Positions 9,704-17,070 of a stretch of DNA of 64,000 nt are shown here, piece by piece; position 1 is the stretch's first letter; every line of letters begins with the position of its first letter. Position numbers and translations under genes: made by a program. The notes beneath the pieces were generated by a model. It was not told the origin of the DNA, searched no databases, and saw only the letters and a program-made list of their open reading frames with translations. Source of the stretch: a virus; IMG/VR virus record IMGVR_UViG_3300031951_000083, positions 1 to 64,000 of that record. One strand, given 5' to 3'.

Positions 9704-9779
9704 TACAAGCTGCACAAAGACCGTTAACTAAATTACATCCGCACCCAACATTAGCTCCGCAATTTTTACACTTTGCCAT
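9627..9779 (-). CDS. 50-aa zinc-ribbon-like protein
   Basis: A short frame from ATG 9779 encodes 50 aa beginning MAKCKNCGANVGCGCNLVNG followed by LCAACNG. The CxxC/CxC/CxxC pattern looks like a small zinc ribbon. It starts 2 bases after the upstream stop region at 9781 and overlaps the next gene by 77 bases. Similar tiny Cys-rich proteins occur in Bacteroidota phage tail clusters. Its role is unknown. Confidence 0.6.
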   Translation of the reverse strand: MAKCKNCGANVGCGCNLVNGLCAACNGAVKQGKNLFKHVITQAYKLSRML

Positions 9780-9780
9780 A

Positions 9781-10380
9781 CTAGTAGAAGTTTACGACAT
9801 AGTTGTTTCCAGAACAACCACAATTGTTTTTAAGAAAGTTGTCCAGCATTCTATCTGCCTGATTGTAAAGTTTCATAGCTTCTTGGGTAGCGCAGTTGTT
9901 AGCTGCAGCAATTGAACCTTGGATAAAGAAATAGATGGAGTTCAAATCCACTTTTGCCTGTGTTTTGATAGCTCTATCACATTCCATCATATCAAGCTTC
10001 ATGAACGCTCCATCAAATTTCTCTTGCAGTTTTTCTACACGCATGATGGATTTCTTTACAAAGTTTACAGAAGAAGGTGCAACAGAATATTTTAAATGGT
10101 ACACGCCATCAGGAAGAGGCTGATTAACACCGATAGGTGTTATGCCCAGGTTTGCTGTAGTGTATACATTGAAGTCATTGACATTGAATGGTTTTGTTAC
10201 AATACCAAAGCTAGGAACATTGATCTCAATTGTAGCTCCAGAAACAACAGGAGGGAATGTTGGATAGAGAGATGCATCAGCAACACCTAGCGTAAGAGTG
10301 TTGTACGTAGGAATCACCAATATATCTAACTTCAGTGGAATAGGCAACGCTGTTGTGGTAGTCGTTGTTGTTGTACTCAT
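9781..10380 (-). CDS. virion-associated protein starting with a poly-Thr tract
   Basis: The product is 199 aa and begins MSTTTTTTTTALP, the same linker found inside the neighbouring fibre. Next comes a beta-rich domain (residues 15-100, ending PDGVYHLKYSVAP). The C-terminal half is helical (RVEKLQEKFDGAFMKLDMME, later AMKLYNQADRMLDNF) with Cys residues and ends CGCSGNNYVVNFY. This two-part protein is frequent in crAss-like and other Bacteroidota phages near fibre genes. Beginning directly with a linker suggests the first domain was lost, or that the linker is a junction for swapping. Confidence 0.6.
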   Translation of the reverse strand: MSTTTTTTTTALPIPLKLDILVIPTYNTLTLGVADASLYPTFPPVVSGATIEINVPSFGIVTKPFNVNDFNVYTTANLGITPIGVNQPLPDGVYHLKYSVAPSSVNFVKKSIMRVEKLQEKFDGAFMKLDMMECDRAIKTQAKVDLNSIYFFIQGSIAAANNCATQEAMKLYNQADRMLDNFLKNNCGCSGNNYVVNFY

Positions 10381-10387
10381 GTTGTTT

Positions 10388-10437
10388 AAAAAATTAAGCC
10401 AGAGGATTGAGTTTGAATCCTCTCACCTCTGGCTTAG
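10388..10437 (-). terminator. intrinsic terminator after the 389-aa virion gene
   Basis: On the minus strand AAGCCAGAG (10427-10435) pairs with CTCTGGCTT (10396-10404), with a second hairpin AGGATT/AATCCT inside, followed by a T run (10388-10393). Confidence 0.75.
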
Positions 10438-10463
10438 GTTATAAATCTAGGTTTCTTCTACTA

Positions 10464-11633
10464 TTACGGAATCAAAGTTGATGTAGTAGTAGTAGTTGGC
10501 CATACAGTTGTGGTAGTTGAGGTAGTAGTGATACAAGAGTTACCACCAGCCACAGCACCCAAACCTGCTTCAAGAACAGTTTCAATAGCAGTTGCAATTG
10601 CACTACCAGCAGGGGCAGCGATGATTACAGTGCTATCTTCTTTGATGTAGTCACCCCATACATAATTGGCCTTGTCATACTCATTGAACCTGATGTAGTA
10701 GGTATCGTAGGTAGTACCATCAGATACCCAGCTTTCAAAGTTCTCGTTATAACCAGCCATTCTGTACAAGTGCTTCAGATAACCAGCTTGGTAGCTGTAG
10801 AAGTTCTTTTCCAACTGAGCAATTTCAGCAGAAGTACCCACCGCATAAGAAGAACGCTGAATAACAGTAGCATCAGCTACAATGTTACAAGCATCAGCCA
10901 CGATGAAGTCAGCTGTAGTTGCTGGGCCACTGTACACGAATGTACGGAACCACATTCTGTCATACTCGAAAGGAAAAGCTGCCACATCACAAGGCTGACC
11001 ATATTTGGTAAGAGGCTTACCAGTGATACGCAAGATAGCGTTTTGGTTGTTACCAATTCTCTGGAACTGATAGAAATCAGAGAAAGTGATGTTGTCAGGG
11101 TTGTTACCAGGAGCACTTTGCAAGAACTTAGCAATAATGCTGTCGATCAAAGCAGGTACGTCAACCAGATCACAAGGATCACCACCACACTCGCAACAAG
11201 GTGCTTGTACAGTTACTGAACGAGTGAAACCGTTGAAATACAGAGTGTCCAGGTAGCTAGAGTGAGCACGCAGAGTTACAGTGAGAACATCACCACACTT
11301 TACGTTGAAGTTTGCTACATCTGTAACCTGAGTTACAGGCGTAGGACAACCATTCACTTTGTACCACTCAGTTACGTTGCTGTTGCAACCAGCACCTGAA
11401 GGACAACCTTTGATCTTATCAGAACGCTTAGAGCCTTGCAGATAAGTGTTTTGACGGCCCTGCGCAATGTAAAAGTAAGGAGCAGCAGCAATGTTGCCAG
11501 CTGTAGCCAAGGTATAATCATTCTTGAAAATACCAACTTGGCCAGGAGTTAAGTCTTGTGTAGATCCAGAGCTAGGGAGCGCAGTTTGCCCTACTGGTAC
11601 TACAAAGAGCGTAGTTAAAGAAAAATCAGCCAT
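10464..11633 (-). CDS. abundant-type virion protein with Thr-rich C-terminal tail
   Basis: The product is 389 aa. It has several Cys pairs (residues about 77-83 CPSGAGC, and CCECGGDPC near 148) and a folded body, and ends in a Thr-rich tail (TTTSTTTTVWPTTTTTSTLIP is split by a few other residues). Its codon use is richer in G and C than its neighbours, as is the capsid gene, which fits high expression. A strong terminator follows. It may be a head fibre or decoration protein. I do not recognise a characterised family. Confidence 0.6.
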   Translation of the reverse strand: MADFSLTTLFVVPVGQTALPSSGSTQDLTPGQVGIFKNDYTLATAGNIAAAPYFYIAQGRQNTYLQGSKRSDKIKGCPSGAGCNSNVTEWYKVNGCPTPVTQVTDVANFNVKCGDVLTVTLRAHSSYLDTLYFNGFTRSVTVQAPCCECGGDPCDLVDVPALIDSIIAKFLQSAPGNNPDNITFSDFYQFQRIGNNQNAILRITGKPLTKYGQPCDVAAFPFEYDRMWFRTFVYSGPATTADFIVADACNIVADATVIQRSSYAVGTSAEIAQLEKNFYSYQAGYLKHLYRMAGYNENFESWVSDGTTYDTYYIRFNEYDKANYVWGDYIKEDSTVIIAAPAGSAIATAIETVLEAGLGAVAGGNSCITTTSTTTTVWPTTTTTSTLIP

Positions 11634-11659
11634 TTTGCTTTATTTTTGATGTTAAAAAA

Positions 11660-12391
11660 TTACTCACCTGTTTGTATTCTGAACTGTGCACTTTGCACGG
11701 CTGCAGAGTTTTCTGTGTACATTGCTAAGCTTTGTACTGTCAAGTCTACCAATTCATCCTCAAGATACAACTCAAGTTCACAATCTTGGTCGAATGAATC
11801 TGTACCGTCAAGTCTTACATAACCTGCTTTATCAATATACACAGGATATCTCATGTAAGAGATGCAGATCTTTGATGGTATGAATGTGCCATCTGTAAAA
11901 ATACTGATCTCATCTGAGGACAAGACATTGAAGGTTTCTTGGTACTCAAAGCTTGGTTTGTAATGGTCATTGTTCAGGATGAACTGAAGATCACCATGCT
12001 TGGCCAAGTCTCTGTTAATCCAAATCCTTCTATCTTTGCACTTACCCTTATCAGCCAGTATGTAACTATCAAGATAGAACATGTACTTAGGCACAAGTTC
12101 ATGAAGTTTAGCAAACCACTGATTTAGTTCAGGATTCTTTATTTTAAGTTCAAGAGGTTGATGGTTGTACGTAATAACCAAGCTTTGCAGGTCTTCGTAA
12201 CGCTTCTTAAAAGCATCCAAACCCATCCCACTTACCACACTAAAACCATCAACCTTTTGTTTTATCAGTCTGATCTGGTTCTCATTGAGCGCCAGAATTT
12301 TGTCTTCCAAGTTTATCTGCTGATGTATGTTAGTTGATAGCTTATTTAGTTTCTGGTCAATCTTGTACAATAAACTATCTACTGGTATCAT
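11660..12391 (-). CDS. structural-cluster protein, unknown
   Basis: The product is 243 aa. A helical N-terminal region (residues 1-60, YKIDQKLNKLSTNIHQQINL) is followed by a mixed domain with WINRDLAKHGDLQF and an acidic region (ELELYLEDELVDLTVQ). It overlaps the upstream gene by 4 bases, so the two are probably translated together. The position between the capsid and fibre genes argues for a connector or head-associated role, but no motif proves it. Confidence 0.6.
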   Translation of the reverse strand: MIPVDSLLYKIDQKLNKLSTNIHQQINLEDKILALNENQIRLIKQKVDGFSVVSGMGLDAFKKRYEDLQSLVITYNHQPLELKIKNPELNQWFAKLHELVPKYMFYLDSYILADKGKCKDRRIWINRDLAKHGDLQFILNNDHYKPSFEYQETFNVLSSDEISIFTDGTFIPSKICISYMRYPVYIDKAGYVRLDGTDSFDQDCELELYLEDELVDLTVQSLAMYTENSAAVQSAQFRIQTGE

Positions 12392-13356
12392 ACTGCAGCT
12401 AATTTCTTAGATTTCAGCTTGCCTTCGAGAGTCAGAAGCATGTCCTGATTATCATCGTCAGCCAGCATTTTAATTAAATCGTCTTCATCCTTAGCTACTT
12501 CAAACTCACCTTCATAGATCTTACCGTTAGGTTTCGCTCTATAGATTGAATGTGTCAAAGCTTGTTTCACTAAGTCTTTGATATGGAGTAAGTTATCTTT
12601 CATGTCTGCAAAGCGTGTGAACACTTCAACAGGATTCAGACCTTGATACTTACCGCTTTTGAATTCGGTTTGTTTCAGGATATTGTCTACAAGATTGTAA
12701 ACTGTTTCTTCCTTAGTATCCTCTGTAACAGGCAATCCTAACAGACGAGCTACCTTCTTCCTCTTTTCAGGAGTCATTTGCTCAAACTTCATGATTGCTT
12801 TGTTGATGAGCTGCTTCTTCTTGAATAACACTGCGTTTTCAATTTCCTCATCAGCTACATAAAACTGTGTATCTGCAGGGAACTCACCACGCTCATATGC
12901 TTGCAGGGATGAAGCGATGGTAGGGTGAACACGCAACCAAGAGAATGCAAGTTCCTGAAGAGGAACAGCAAGATCAAAGTAGTTATCGCCATCAAGTAAC
13001 TTTACAGGCTGTACATGGAGTACATCATCTGTAGAGGTTGACAAACCATAGTTCCAGAACTGAGAACGAGGGCCCAAATCAATATCACCCAGCGCAGCTT
13101 GTAACTTGGCTTTCAGTTTTGTAACACGTTCAATCTCCAGTTCTTTCTCAAGAGGATCAGCAATCCTTCTGATATAAGCAGCATCTGGATCTAAACCTGT
13201 TCTGTACTTACCATCCAACTCCTTGTAGGGGTACTTGAATACACCTGTACCAGGAATCCTTGTCAAACCTTTCAGTGCAAGACCACCTTGCATTGTCTGA
13301 AGTTGAGAGTTTTGATACTCTTTCTTAATAGTCGAAATTTTGCCTAACTTACCCAT
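12388..13356 (-). CDS. head-cluster structural protein, unknown
   Basis: The product is 322 aa from the ATG at 13356, which follows an A-rich leader. The longer in-frame extension to 13518 runs through a hairpin-rich non-coding stretch and is rejected. The protein is mostly helical and charged (KKRKKVARLLGLPV-type segment near residue 195, KTEFKSGKYQGLNPVEVFTR region near 240). It contains YRTGLDPDAAYIRRIADPLE around residue 50. It is the first gene after the capsid gene. The role is probably virion assembly. Function not recognised. Confidence 0.6.
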   Translation of the reverse strand: MGKLGKISTIKKEYQNSQLQTMQGGLALKGLTRIPGTGVFKYPYKELDGKYRTGLDPDAAYIRRIADPLEKELEIERVTKLKAKLQAALGDIDLGPRSQFWNYGLSTSTDDVLHVQPVKLLDGDNYFDLAVPLQELAFSWLRVHPTIASSLQAYERGEFPADTQFYVADEEIENAVLFKKKQLINKAIMKFEQMTPEKRKKVARLLGLPVTEDTKEETVYNLVDNILKQTEFKSGKYQGLNPVEVFTRFADMKDNLLHIKDLVKQALTHSIYRAKPNGKIYEGEFEVAKDEDDLIKMLADDDNQDMLLTLEGKLKSKKLAAV

Positions 13357-13546
13357 ATGTAGTTTTTTATTTGGTTTTATCGCAGAGTGTTTCCCATCGA
13401 AGGGAGTTGCAACTGGAAATAACCCAAGTTCAACACTCTGTAGTTTGAGAAGAGCTCCCCCACCCTGAAGTGGGGGGCATTCTCTCCTCGGTATTTGACT
13501 AGCTTCCAGAGGAAGCAAACTAGGGATTGACTATCCCTAGAGGGGC
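13357..13546 (-). other. 190-base non-coding hairpin cluster after the capsid gene
   Basis: Four hairpins stand in a row: TAGGGAT/ATCCCTA (13521-13539), GCTTCC/GGAAGC (13502-13516), CCCCCA/TGGGGG (13457-13476) and an outer CAGAGTGTT/AACACTCTG (13383-13391 with 13432-13440). No T tract follows any of them on the minus strand, so they look more like mRNA-processing or stability elements, or a structured RNA, than simple terminators. Confidence 0.6.
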
Positions 13547-15100
13547 TTAGAATTGTGGGATCTCTTCAATCAACACTGTACGAGACAGGTCTTCAATGAA
13601 TACATCGCAACGATCCTTCATCCAGATTTCGTAGCCTGGGAATTTGTTTGCAGAACTCATACCCTGAGACTTAGCAAAGCCTAAGTGGTGACGAGTACCG
13701 TCAATATAACCCCAAGTCATAGAAGGTGCACCCTTCATACGAACTTCGCGGATGTTGTTAATCATAGAACCATCAGACATTGGAGACACATCGAATACCA
13801 TAAATACTGGTGTACTCTTCTTGTTCTGACCGAATTCCAGATTAGATTGAGGCAGGTCAAGTTCCTTCAGGTGAATCAGTTCAACACGGCCTGTTTCACG
13901 TGTAACCATTGCATCGAATGCAAAGTTATAAGTGATGTGCTGACCTTCGCCCTGCAGGTAACGGTTACCACTATCAGCCATGAAGGTAAGACCGCTGTTC
14001 AAAGCGTCATTCTTCAAAGCCTGCTGGAACACGTCAAAACCAGCTTCGTTTGTGTACATTTTAACACGACGGTCCTTAACATCAACACGACGATAGAACA
14101 AGTCACCGAACACTGAACGAATCAGGTTTGCAGTGAATTCACCACGGTTGTATTGAACCAAGTTACCGTTGTTACGCATACGGTGGTAAACACCAGCAGA
14201 TGTACGCTTCAGTTCTTGCTTGCTACCGTTAGTCTTAACAGTACCAGGCTTGCTCCAAATCATACGCTTCACCTTCAGTTCCAACATGCTCTTACGCATC
14301 CAGAATTCGATGAATGGTTCCCACTTAACATCGTTACGAGTTAAAGGGAGCTGGTTTCTACGCTGAGGTGCATACACCAGGATGTCCAAAGGACGACCTG
14401 AAGCATCACGCATCATTTTGTCATCAGCCCACTCAGTAATTTTGTGCTCGAAACCATATGCAGAACCCAAAGATTCAAACATAGTGATTTGCTCGCCCAA
14501 ACGAGGCAGACCTAACAGATCCTGATCGAATTCACCGATTGCAGCATCTACCAGTTCCAGCTCAATACCAACCTGCAAGAATGTAGGACTTACGAAGTCT
14601 ACAGTTGGGTTGTCACTTACTAATGTGAACGTGTACAAGAAGCCCATGTTCCAAGGAACTGGATCCTTGATTACATAGAAGCGAGGACCATATTGACGGC
14701 TACCTACAGAAACGATTGCGTTCTTAGAGAACTCGTTTGTGTCAAGCACCAATTGGAACTCTTGACCATCAATACCAACCTTGCTCAGATCGAGCGTAGC
14801 GTTTGGAACATCAATGATCTTAGGGAATTTGTACGGAACAGCTACTTGCCATTTCCAAGCATCGCTATTATTATCAATGTAATAAGGCGTGCTCTTGTTG
14901 ATCATGTCAAGGAAGTCATTGCTGTACAGAGAGCTCTGTGTATAGAGACTGATGATTTTCTTATCGTAATCAGCAGGCTCAGTAGAGTGGAAGCTCTCCA
15001 GGTGGTTAGCGTCGGTAAGCTTACCTACAGCACGCTTGTCCATAGAGGCGACACGAGCATACGTAAAGCCAGTTAGACCTGGGATTGTTTGAATTGCCAT
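13547..15100 (-). CDS. major capsid protein (probable)
   Basis: The product is 517 aa. It lies in the canonical place, downstream of terminase, portal and a scaffold-like gene, has G/C-rich highly expressed codon use, and is flanked by a hairpin cluster. Segments such as WDVLVYAP-type stretch (LDILVYAPQRRNQLPLTRND) and TWGYIDGTRHHLGFAKSQG look like a large folded shell protein without enzymatic motifs. I assign it by position, size and codon use rather than by a recognised fold. An alternative would be another abundant head protein. Confidence 0.7.
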   Translation of the reverse strand: MAIQTIPGLTGFTYARVASMDKRAVGKLTDANHLESFHSTEPADYDKKIISLYTQSSLYSNDFLDMINKSTPYYIDNNSDAWKWQVAVPYKFPKIIDVPNATLDLSKVGIDGQEFQLVLDTNEFSKNAIVSVGSRQYGPRFYVIKDPVPWNMGFLYTFTLVSDNPTVDFVSPTFLQVGIELELVDAAIGEFDQDLLGLPRLGEQITMFESLGSAYGFEHKITEWADDKMMRDASGRPLDILVYAPQRRNQLPLTRNDVKWEPFIEFWMRKSMLELKVKRMIWSKPGTVKTNGSKQELKRTSAGVYHRMRNNGNLVQYNRGEFTANLIRSVFGDLFYRRVDVKDRRVKMYTNEAGFDVFQQALKNDALNSGLTFMADSGNRYLQGEGQHITYNFAFDAMVTRETGRVELIHLKELDLPQSNLEFGQNKKSTPVFMVFDVSPMSDGSMINNIREVRMKGAPSMTWGYIDGTRHHLGFAKSQGMSSANKFPGYEIWMKDRCDVFIEDLSRTVLIEEIPQF

Positions 15101-15126
15101 TTTGTTATCCTTTTTTTATTAAAAAT

Positions 15127-16416
15127 TTATATGAACCATGAATTAGCTTGTGCTGGCTTAGCACTTCCGCTTCCTGTCTTTTTTGTTACATGTCTAGCAA
15201 CTTCTCCAAACAGTGTATCAGATTTCTTCGTTACACCTGTTTTTTGAATTGTGGACAATGATGGATCTTTCTCCAAAATCTTGAGCAGTAAGCCAACCTT
15301 CACTTTCATAGCATGGTTCTCAGGCTTCTTCAATTCCAAGATGGTCTTATCGAAATCTGTAAGAGTTTCGCCAGATGCAGTCTTGTACTTGTCCACTAGC
15401 AGGAAGTCTTGTAGTTCGTTAGCCAACTTTGGGTTGATGGGAATGCCATCAAACTCTTTTGTCTTCAGCTTCTCTTGAAGGATCTGCTGAACATTGTTGA
15501 TGTATTGACCTTTAATTGCTTGTTTCTGTTGCAGCTCTCGCTCAGCTTGCTCTTCCATTTTGGCTAGCTTCTGAGCTTCCTTCTTAACCAACACTTTGTG
15601 GTGTTTGGTTGCCACTGTTTCCAGATCACCGTAATTCTTCAGGCGCTCAACCTCTGTATCAATGTCTTCAGCTTCAAAGCCTTGGTCTGCCAGTGCTTGT
15701 CTGATAACTGTTACTTGGTTGTTCTCTTGAGATAAATCCATCTCAGCGAAGTTCACAGCGTTGTTGTAAGTTGTGAAGTAGTCTTTTGGATCCACTCCCT
15801 TAACATATATGGCCTCAAACGCTTTTTGATAATCATCACCAAATTGACCGATGAAGTTGTTCACCATTTCAATTGCTCCCTTCTTCTTTTCATTCTGGAA
15901 TTTTTCCAGAAACTGTTCAGGGGTTGAAATATCTACATCTTCTTCATCATCATCTTTAGAGAATACACCTAGCTTGAATAAGTCACGTGAGAGAGCAGAA
16001 AATTGATTATCACCAGTAGCGGGATCATCATCATTAGCCTCTTCATCAGCAGGTTTGGCAGTTTTTGCTGGAGGTTTAGCACCAGCAGTATCATCTTCAT
16101 CTTCCTCTGTGTCATCTTCATCATCATCACCACCAAGGAAGCTTGAGATAAGTTCTTTGCCAGAAGGAGCAGGAGGATCATCATCACCTTCTGCAGAAGC
16201 AGCAGCTGCTGGTTTTTTAGCAGGTGCGGCAGCAGGTTTAGGTGCTGGTGCAGGATCTTCTACTTCCTTTACAATCTTTTGAATACTGTCAGGATCACCT
16301 GTTGATGTTTCAGGAGCTAGCAAATCACTGAGTAATTCTGCTCCACCAGGGCCCATTTCCATAGTAGTTTCAATACTAAAGTTGCCAAAAGATGGCGTTT
16401 CAAGGTTGTCAGCCAT
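15127..16416 (-). CDS. acidic coiled-coil protein, probable scaffold
   Basis: The product is 429 aa. Residues about 40-130 are a low-complexity Pro/Ala/Asp/Glu region (PAPAPKPAAAPAKKPAAAAS and acidic runs). The middle is a charged coiled coil (KKEAQKLAKMEEQAERELQQ). The tail ends KPAQANSWFI. This architecture immediately before the capsid gene is typical of scaffolding proteins. The start at 16416 follows an A/T-rich leader, and a promoter-like site lies 35-65 bases upstream. The role is inferred from context and composition. Confidence 0.65.
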   Translation of the reverse strand: MADNLETPSFGNFSIETTMEMGPGGAELLSDLLAPETSTGDPDSIQKIVKEVEDPAPAPKPAAAPAKKPAAAASAEGDDDPPAPSGKELISSFLGGDDDEDDTEEDEDDTAGAKPPAKTAKPADEEANDDDPATGDNQFSALSRDLFKLGVFSKDDDEEDVDISTPEQFLEKFQNEKKKGAIEMVNNFIGQFGDDYQKAFEAIYVKGVDPKDYFTTYNNAVNFAEMDLSQENNQVTVIRQALADQGFEAEDIDTEVERLKNYGDLETVATKHHKVLVKKEAQKLAKMEEQAERELQQKQAIKGQYINNVQQILQEKLKTKEFDGIPINPKLANELQDFLLVDKYKTASGETLTDFDKTILELKKPENHAMKVKVGLLLKILEKDPSLSTIQKTGVTKKSDTLFGEVARHVTKKTGSGSAKPAQANSWFI

Positions 16417-16450
16417 ATGTAGTTAATTTTAATTATTGGTTTATTGTGAG

Positions 16451-16481
16451 TAAAACTATACGAAAGCGATTGAATAGCAAA
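16451..16481 (-). promoter_or_regulatory. Bacteroidota-type promoter for scaffold/capsid genes
   Basis: On the minus strand TTTG (16478-16481), a 19-base spacer and TAGTTTTA (16451-16458), 7 of 8 to TAnnTTTG. It sits in the 123-base gap between the SPFH gene and the scaffold gene, the only sizeable gap in this part of the arm. Confidence 0.6.
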
Positions 16482-16539
16482 GAGTTAGAACACTATATAG
16501 AGGTTTTTGCCAGATAATATAGCATTAATATTTTTTACT

Positions 16540-17070
16540 CTAATCAAGTTTGTTTAAAATCGTATCGTTTATGATCCTGAAAGATTTAATTGGAGCAAGG
16601 TCTGTGAGTGTCACTTGTTGAATATCCACTCCCCATTTCTTTGCTTCAACCCTTGCTTTTTTACTGAGTGTATTGTCTATCTCAGAATCAACACACTCGT
16701 CTAGAGTCTTGCCCATCACAATATTCTTGATGATGGACTGAGTCATATCAGATATGGCATCCTGAGCATCGTACACTTCCAAAAGGAATGTTTTGACATC
16801 AGCAATTTTGTATTTTACCACACCTTTTACAACAATGTTTTGTTTATCCTTTGTATACAATGATTGGGAGGGCAGACTGAGTGTAGTTATCACCACGTGC
16901 TGCGTAATCACCTCATCGAAAAAAGGTCTTTTATAGTAAATGCCAGGATGGTAAGTTTTTTTGTACTTACCATTCCTGAGCACTACGGCCATTTCATATT
17001 GACGAACTATAAACACTGGAAGGACTTGCTCAATCCAGTTGGTAATAAGTTCTATAAGTTTATCAAACAT
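16540..17070 (-). CDS. SPFH/band-7 (stomatin/HflK-like) domain protein
   Basis: The product is 176 aa. After a hydrophobic N terminus (LIELITNWIEQVLPVFIV) comes a band-7 pattern: EMAVVLRNGKYKKTYHPGIY, then LPSQSLYTKDKQNIVVKGVV, a KYKI strand, and helical KKARVEAKKWGVDIQQVTL. SPFH proteins scaffold membrane microdomains and regulate proteases such as FtsH. It is tightly packed after the portal (1-base overlap) and shorter than most cellular members, lacking the long C-terminal coiled coil. Its place in the packaging cluster is unusual. It could act at the membrane during assembly or entry, or block host HflKC. The fold call is fairly strong and the role is open. Confidence 0.75.
   Translation of the reverse strand: MFDKLIELITNWIEQVLPVFIVRQYEMAVVLRNGKYKKTYHPGIYYKRPFFDEVITQHVVITTLSLPSQSLYTKDKQNIVVKGVVKYKIADVKTFLLEVYDAQDAISDMTQSIIKNIVMGKTLDECVDSEIDNTLSKKARVEAKKWGVDIQQVTLTDLAPIKSFRIINDTILNKLD

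Noticed and set aside
7680-10520. GTT/GTA repeats as CRISPR or a non-coding microsatellite
   Set aside because: The repeats are in frame and encode Thr linkers in minus-strand proteins; no spacers are present.
13357-13518. N-terminal extension of the 322-aa head protein to 13518
   Set aside because: The extension runs through a strong hairpin cluster, has low-complexity sequence and no A-rich leader, while the ATG at 13356 has a typical leader.
16055-16282. Plus-strand Ser/Ala-rich 75-aa frame
   Set aside because: It is the opposite strand of the low-complexity Pro/Ala/Asp region of the scaffold-like gene.
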